Part shown: piece by piece, positions 59,934-64,000 of the stretch
Numbering within the stretch: the first letter of the stretch is position 1
Layout: every line of letters begins with the position of its first letter
Assembly (NCBI RefSeq): GCF_019602855.1
Contig: NZ_CP080769.1
Span: forward strand, 1 to 64,000
Length of the DNA: 64,000 nucleotides
Source of the DNA: Cupriavidus pinatubonensis
GTDB taxonomy: Bacteria > Pseudomonadota > Gammaproteobacteria > Burkholderiales > Burkholderiaceae
Direction: 5' to 3'
Position numbers and translations under genes: made by a program
The notes under the pieces: model-generated
The model's database searches: none
Seen by the model: only the letters and a program-made list of their open reading frames with translations
Told to the model about the DNA's origin: nothing

Positions 59934-60905
59934 TTACTTCGGCTGGTGGTGGAACGTCTCGCTGATCAACTGGCGGATTTGCGTCTCCAGCGCCTCGCTC
60001 AAGGCGGCCGACTTGATCTTAATGGTGAAGCCGTTGGCATCCTTGGTAATCGAGCCGGCATGCTCCTTACCGGAAAAGAACTTGTCAATACTGCGCTCGC
60101 TCGCAGAGCTCGGCGTGTTGGCGCGCTGCGTCGCCAGCGCCTTGATCGCACTGGCTGCCTTGCCTTGGTCCATCTTGCCTGTCGCCACCAGCGGCCAGAT
60201 TTCCTTGGCCGCTGCATCGCCCGCCTCGCCGTACTTACGGATCGTCATGACCATTGCTTCGGCTGCCGTTCCGCCGAGCAGGGAAGGCTGCAGTTCGAGA
60301 TCGCGGATCACGTAATCCGGGAGTTGCGCAAAGCTCAGGAATCGGTAAAGACCGCTTCGGGATAGTCCAAGCGCTTCCGCCAAGCGCGAGCGCGACGGGA
60401 ACTCCTTTTCCGTCTGCCGAATGGATAGCGCGATCTCGTAGTCGGCAAGATCATCGCGGCTGACATTCTCCACCAGCGCGAGCACTGCCATATCGGCGTC
60501 AGTGGGCTCAGCAACCACGGCTTTAATCGTCTCCGCGCCGAGCATCTTATGGGCGCGCCAGCGACGTTCGCCGGCCACAATCTGATAGCCCGATTCTGCG
60601 CGGCGCACCACGATCGGCTGCATCAACCCAACTTCTCGAATCGACTCGGCCAGGTCAGACAGCTTGGAATCGTTGAAGACGCGCCGCGGTTGCCATGGGT
60701 TCGGGACGATCTCAGCGACCGCCAGTTGCGAGGCGACCCCGGCGGATTCAAGCTCCTGCACGCGCATCTGTGCCACGGCCAATGCGCCCGCCAGTCCAGG
60801 CGCAGTTTGCGTACGTTCGTTGCGCTTGATCTCGTCCTTCTGAATAGCCGATGTCTTCCGAATACCAGCCGTCTTCGCCAATAGCTGTTCTCGCATATTG
60901 CTCAT
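59934..60905 (-). CDS. parB: ParB-family centromere-binding partition protein
   Basis: A 323-residue ParB. The conserved N-terminal CTPase block is present (VAEIVPNPWQPRRVFNDSKL, LMQPIVVRRAESGYQIVAGE with GERRWRAHKMLGAETI), followed by the helix-turn-helix (RSRLAEALGLSRSGLYRFLS). The C-terminal dimerisation region is basic. The ATG at 60905 follows GGAGCGCGCA and overlaps the parA stop by four bases. It should load on the nearby parS palindromes and stimulate ParA to segregate the replicon. Confidence 0.94.
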   Translation of the reverse strand: MSNMREQLLAKTAGIRKTSAIQKDEIKRNERTQTAPGLAGALAVAQMRVQELESAGVASQLAVAEIVPNPWQPRRVFNDSKLSDLAESIREVGLMQPIVVRRAESGYQIVAGERRWRAHKMLGAETIKAVVAEPTDADMAVLALVENVSRDDLADYEIALSIRQTEKEFPSRSRLAEALGLSRSGLYRFLSFAQLPDYVIRDLELQPSLLGGTAAEAMVMTIRKYGEAGDAAAKEIWPLVATGKMDQGKAASAIKALATQRANTPSSASERSIDKFFSGKEHAGSITKDANGFTIKIKSAALSEALETQIRQLISETFHHQPK

Positions 60906-62113
60906 TGCGCGCTCCTCCATTTTTCTGCGTAGATTTCGTCCAGCCATCGGCAATAGTCCACAATCGGCTGGCGCACGCGCTGCAGCGATTTAGCAGCGCT
61001 ATGCGTACTGCTCACGTCGAATACCGTTGAGAAAGCCAAGGCCCCCGTGCTCATCACAGAACTGGCGGGCACTTCGATGGAATGCAGCCAGCTCTCATAG
61101 GCGCTTTGCGCCCACGCGCGAACAATCGGTGCAGACGATGTACGCCCATAGTCCACTCGCGACAGCAGCAATGACACGAAGTCGTACTTCTTGTCCGCTT
61201 CATATTTGATGAAGCTCTTGGAGACATCCGAGAACAGGCGCCAGAACGACAGCGAACTGATGAAATCCAGGTTCTCCGGGACCATCGGCATGACCATGGC
61301 ATCCGCCGCCAGCAGCGCATTCAAGTTCATGTAGGAGAGCGACGGCGACGTATCCATGAGGATGTAGTCGTAGTGCTTGCGTAGCGGCTCCAGTCCCTCC
61401 CTGAGAACGGTCCAGAAGCGAAAGCCCGGCTTGATCTTCTGCATGGCAGGCAAATGGAATTCCGCGCCGATCAATTCGGTGTGGGCGGGAATGAGATCCA
61501 GACCGTCCCAGTACGTCGATTGCACTCGAGACTGCAAGCCCCCCTCGATCTGCTGATCGTAGATATACGGCAGAACGGAATCTTCAGGCGAGACGTCCTT
61601 CTCGGCGTACAGCCCACACAGCTCAGAGAGCGACGCCTGCGGATCCAAATCCACCACCAGCACTTTTCTGCCGCGCAGCGTCAGTCCCTGAGCGAGGCAC
61701 ATCGTGGTCGTGGTCTTGGCCGAACCGCCCTTCAGTTGGGCCGTAATGATGATTTTCCCTTCAGGCTCGCGCGTGCCGGTCACCAGCGGCGTCTGATAAA
61801 TGTCCGACACCTTCTGCACCCACGTGCGCGCCTCCTGCAAGGTGAAGGTCCGGGTGCGACCAGTGCCCGCCGCAGTGCCTGGTGGCAATTCCCCATCGCC
61901 CTTGGTCGCCAAGTATTGCACCTGGGAATGTGAGATGTTGCACATCTCGGCAATCTCCCCGGTTTTGAAGATGGGGGCGGTTTTTCTGGGACGCGGCGCA
62001 AGGATCGTCTCACGCAGTTCATCCGTGAAAATGGTGACCTTTTCCGCGAACTGGGATATCTGCTCAAGCGGGACAGTCCGATCGACTGCAGGAAGTTGGC
62101 TCGTTTTCACCAT
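60902..62113 (-). CDS. parA: ParA-family partition ATPase with N-terminal DNA-binding domain
   Basis: A 403-residue type Ia ParA. The N-terminal 110 residues include a MerR-like helix-turn-helix (TGEIAEMCNISHSQVQYLAT), which usually represses the par promoter. The ATPase has the deviant Walker A KGGSAKTTTTMCLAQGL, VLVVDLDPQASLSELCGLY and DYILMDTSPSLSYMNLNALL. The ATG at 62113 is chosen because the family region begins there; the frame is open to 62170. It is the first gene of parAB, with the candidate operator TGCCTAA-TTT-TTAGGCA about 110 bases upstream. Confidence 0.94.
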   Translation of the reverse strand: MVKTSQLPAVDRTVPLEQISQFAEKVTIFTDELRETILAPRPRKTAPIFKTGEIAEMCNISHSQVQYLATKGDGELPPGTAAGTGRTRTFTLQEARTWVQKVSDIYQTPLVTGTREPEGKIIITAQLKGGSAKTTTTMCLAQGLTLRGRKVLVVDLDPQASLSELCGLYAEKDVSPEDSVLPYIYDQQIEGGLQSRVQSTYWDGLDLIPAHTELIGAEFHLPAMQKIKPGFRFWTVLREGLEPLRKHYDYILMDTSPSLSYMNLNALLAADAMVMPMVPENLDFISSLSFWRLFSDVSKSFIKYEADKKYDFVSLLLSRVDYGRTSSAPIVRAWAQSAYESWLHSIEVPASSVMSTGALAFSTVFDVSSTHSAAKSLQRVRQPIVDYCRWLDEIYAEKWRSAQ

Positions 62114-62222
62114 TCTGAGGTTTTTTCGCAAAATTCTGGAAAGCTCAGAATACAGGAAACGCTTGAGCAACGGCGTATAAATCGCTGATTTTCAAATAAA
62201 GTTTCTCCAAAAACCAGAGATT

Positions 62223-62239
62223 TGCCTAATTTTTAGGCA
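62223..62239. promoter_or_regulatory. 17-bp palindrome upstream of parA
   Basis: TGCCTAA, TTT, TTAGGCA: a perfect dyad in the AT-rich stretch 62110-62250 that must contain the parAB promoter. It is a candidate ParA operator. Confidence 0.5.
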
Positions 62240-62317
62240 GATTTTGGATGTCTCTGGGCGTCACATCTCGCCGCGCCAGCATGTGCTTCGTATTCTGGGC
62301 GAAGAGATGCCCGCAAC

Positions 62318-63245
62318 GCTTGGCACAAATGACCTCACCTTGAACCGCTCCGCGTCCTCCTACATGCGCCCAGGTGAGGTCATTTGTGCCAAGCTGCAGA
62401 ATCACCGCGTCGGTCCTCGTCGCCATTCGCAGCACAATGCACCTCACCTTTGTCCCTGCCAGGCCAGCGTTGTAAGGCGTTCGGGCCCGCGATCTTGCAC
62501 AATCCACCTCACCTTCAAAAGGAGCCGTCCGGGAAGTGTTCCAACGCGTGCGGTTCATTCCGGCCCTAGGCAACGCTGCAATTTGCTGAAACGCCATCGC
62601 TGTGGAAGACGCACAACCATCCAGACTCGAATTGGCTCGAAGGTGAGGTCCTTTGTGCAAAGGGCCCTTGTCAAGGGCCTATAAAGGTCCTGCTCGCTTC
62701 GACCCTGCACAAATAACCTCACCTTGAGGTAGCCCTTCTTGCCAAAGCGTTGGTCGTCTGCCGCTCCCCCTTGCTCGCAAACACGCAGAAATGGGTACGG
62801 AAGTTTGAACAGAGAAAGTTGCACTGCCAGATATGCCTCCTTACTGCTAGCGCCGGTTGGTTGGATGTTTTTTTGAAGTAAACCACCTGACCTACCAACA
62901 GGAAAAACAAAGTCATTTAAAATCAAACGCTTGGTCGATGAAAGGTGAGGTGGGTTGTGTCAAAGGTGCGGTTCTATGTGCTGCGAAGGTGCGGTGTATT
63001 GGGCGAGCAGGGTGAGGTCGATTGAGCGACAAGGTGAGGCGCATTGTGCAAGCACCGCGAAGGTGAGATGTATTGTGCGCCACTTGTGGATAAGTCGGTT
63101 TTGCCTAGGCGGCGCCATGGCAAAACCACCACTGGCACGACACGGGGTGAGGTTTGTTGTGCGTCGGGTGAGGTTTGTTGTGCATGACGCTCCCGCAGCG
63201 TCCACCAGCGCGGGTATCTTGCAGCATGGTGAGGTTTGTTGTGTT
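62318..63245. repeat. Iteron-type replication origin region
   Basis: At least thirteen iteron copies of the form GGTGAGGTnnnTTGTGC are present. Inverted copies are near 62320, 62431, 62496 and 62707; forward copies are near 62372, 62640, 62943, 62986 (degenerate), 63010, 63031, 63060, 63145, 63166 and 63228. The first two form a large inverted repeat (GGCACAAATGACCTCACC against GGTGAGGTCATTTGTGCC). The six copies nearest the rep gene are all in the same orientation. An AT-rich stretch at 62820-62940 could serve as the unwinding region. No gene is credible between parA and rep. This is the expected layout for an initiator-dependent oriV. Confidence 0.8.
63085..63093 (-). promoter_or_regulatory. 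DnaA box
   Basis: TGTGGATAA is the exact reverse complement of the strict DnaA box TTATCCACA. It lies within the iteron field, as expected for an origin that combines Rep and DnaA. Confidence 0.7.
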
Positions 63246-63261
63246 GACAGGACCTCACCAT
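63226..63261 (+). promoter_or_regulatory. rep promoter overlapped by an inverted iteron dyad
   Basis: ATGGTGAGGT (63226-63235) and ACCTCACCAT (63252-63261) are exact reverse complements flanking a TTGACA -35 element (63244-63249). An extended -10-like TGCTAGAGT follows at 63266-63274. Binding of a Rep dimer here would block transcription, a known form of initiator autoregulation. Confidence 0.6.
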
Positions 63262-63307
63262 CACATGCTAGAGTCGCCGAAGCAAAAAAACGAGCGGGAC
63301 GACGAGT

Positions 63308-64000
63308 ATGGGGACGGACAACCCGGTGGAGGTCAGCGCGAGGACGACGCCTCGCCAAATGGCGCTGGCATTGTTCGAGGACATGTTCGACCTCGGGATG
63401 CCCATCAACGAGGCCAACCGCGAAATCGGTTATCAGCGAAATAATTTCTTCACCGAAATCGTCAACATGGGGTTGGCGGCGCGACGGTTTTTGGATGCTG
63501 CGTATTTCATCGTTGCCCAGGACCCGGATATTCCTGACCAATACGATGTCGAGCTGAACTACTTCAAGTGGTTGATGCGCTATGACAGTCGTAACCTCAA
63601 GCATCTGCGAACCATCGCGGACGAAGCGCAGAACGCGAAGATTCGGGTCACCAATACGCCGTCAGACCGTGAGCCCGATGAGAACGATATCTGGATTCAG
63701 GTCCAACTGATCGGCATGGTGGCGATGCACCGTGGTCGCGTGCGCTTCGATGTGCATCACAGCCTGATTCCCCATATCAGAGATCCCCGCAAATCTCACT
63801 GGCTCAGCCTTCGCATCTCTACGGCTTTCACGCGCAGTCTTGCACGAGCGATCTATGACAAGGTTTTGCCAAGTGTGCCCAACGGGCGTACGGACTGGAT
63901 CAAGCTCGAGGAAATGCGTACCTGGCCGGGAAAGATGGGCGCGAATGCCAGCATCTTCAAATACTTCAAGCGCGACTGGTTGGAGCCGGCAGTCCGGGAA
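63308..64000 (+). CDS. Replication initiator protein (Rep, winged-helix type), partial
   Basis: The gene starts at ATG 63308 after GAGCGGGACGACG and runs open for 231 codons to the window end. The visible part resembles the first winged-helix domain of plasmid/chromid initiators: FEDMFDLGMPINEANREIGY, KWLMRYDSRNLKHLRTIADE, ENDIWIQVQLIGMVAMHRGR, IRDPRKSHWLSLRISTAFTR and SLARAIYDKVL. The family is placed by this order, by the upstream iterons and by the adjacent parAB operon. It binds the iterons and recruits DnaA and helicase. The C-terminal part lies outside the window. Confidence 0.85.
   Translation, partial: MGTDNPVEVSARTTPRQMALALFEDMFDLGMPINEANREIGYQRNNFFTEIVNMGLAARRFLDAAYFIVAQDPDIPDQYDVELNYFKWLMRYDSRNLKHLRTIADEAQNAKIRVTNTPSDREPDENDIWIQVQLIGMVAMHRGRVRFDVHHSLIPHIRDPRKSHWLSLRISTAFTRSLARAIYDKVLPSVPNGRTDWIKLEEMRTWPGKMGANASIFKYFKRDWLEPAVRE

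Noticed and set aside
62555..62926. 123-codon minus-strand frame inside the origin region
   Set aside because: It runs through two iterons and shows no family or good start; the region is better explained as oriV.
57573..63245. Repeat fields considered as CRISPR arrays
   Set aside because: Units are 17-20 bp, irregularly spaced, partly palindromic and in mixed orientation. No cas genes are present.
1..64000. tRNA, rRNA and riboswitch search by eye
   Set aside because: No cloverleaf with a CCA-type end, rRNA core motif or known riboswitch was recognised. A covariance-model search would be needed to exclude small RNAs.

Overview
The window reads as part of a large secondary replicon (chromid or megaplasmid) of a GC-rich betaproteobacterium of the Burkholderiaceae, most like Cupriavidus or Ralstonia. 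The evidence is the GC-rich codon use, a Bug-type (TctC) solute receptor, an acxRABC acetone carboxylase operon, a 4-nitrobenzoate (pnb) operon, and a parAB plus iteron-origin module of megaplasmid type. Genus is an inference; no rRNA or tRNA gene was seen.

Layout. 0-5 kb holds a FUSC-type aromatic-acid efflux operon with a MarR regulator; the FUSC pump and its DUF1656 partner are intact, while the adaptor, outer-membrane factor and MarR carry indels. 5-19.7 kb is a patchwork of IS debris (IS66, ISL3, ISKra4, IS110), two broken IclR regulators, a degenerate integrase and a few intact genes: DUF2889 protein, flavin reductase, a Crp/Fnr-TauD-Bug cluster, a SulP permease and a VapBC toxin-antitoxin pair. 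19.8-35.8 kb is the main catabolic block. Its core is one minus-strand operon encoding a Rieske oxygenase, a glutamine-synthetase-like ligase, a [2Fe-2S] ferredoxin and an FAD ferredoxin reductase. Around it lie a GntR/FCD regulator, an amidohydrolase, an MpaB-like oxygenase, nitro/azo-reductase-type flavoproteins, a C26 gamma-glutamyl hydrolase and an aromatic-acid symporter. A TTGCATGCAA-like motif recurs upstream of gntR, of the Rieske operon and of the hydrolase gene, which suggests one regulon. 37-39.4 kb carries pnbR and pnbBA (4-nitrobenzoate to protocatechuate). 40.8-49 kb carries acetone carboxylase acxABC with a sigma-54 promoter and the divergent activator acxR. 49.4-55 kb has a CapA-like protein, an XRE regulator and a giant cyclase/ATPase/TPR regulator.

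The right end is the replicon maintenance module. A tyrosine recombinase (55.6-57.5 kb) is followed by a gene-free 2.3 kb stretch with eleven copies of a 17-bp palindrome (TGTCCCAACTTGGGACA type), the likely parS centromere. Next come parB and parA (minus strand), about 1.1 kb of iterons with a DnaA box, and a replication initiator gene (plus strand) that runs off the window.

How it may work together. The Rieske operon looks like a pathway that caps an amine with glutamate, oxidises the gamma-glutamyl amide and releases glutamate with the C26 hydrolase. The pnb operon feeds protocatechuate to a ring-cleavage pathway outside the window, and acxABC converts acetone to acetoacetate. Nearly all interrupted genes lie left of 40.5 kb, whereas everything to the right is intact. 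The amine substrate and the regulon are inferences.
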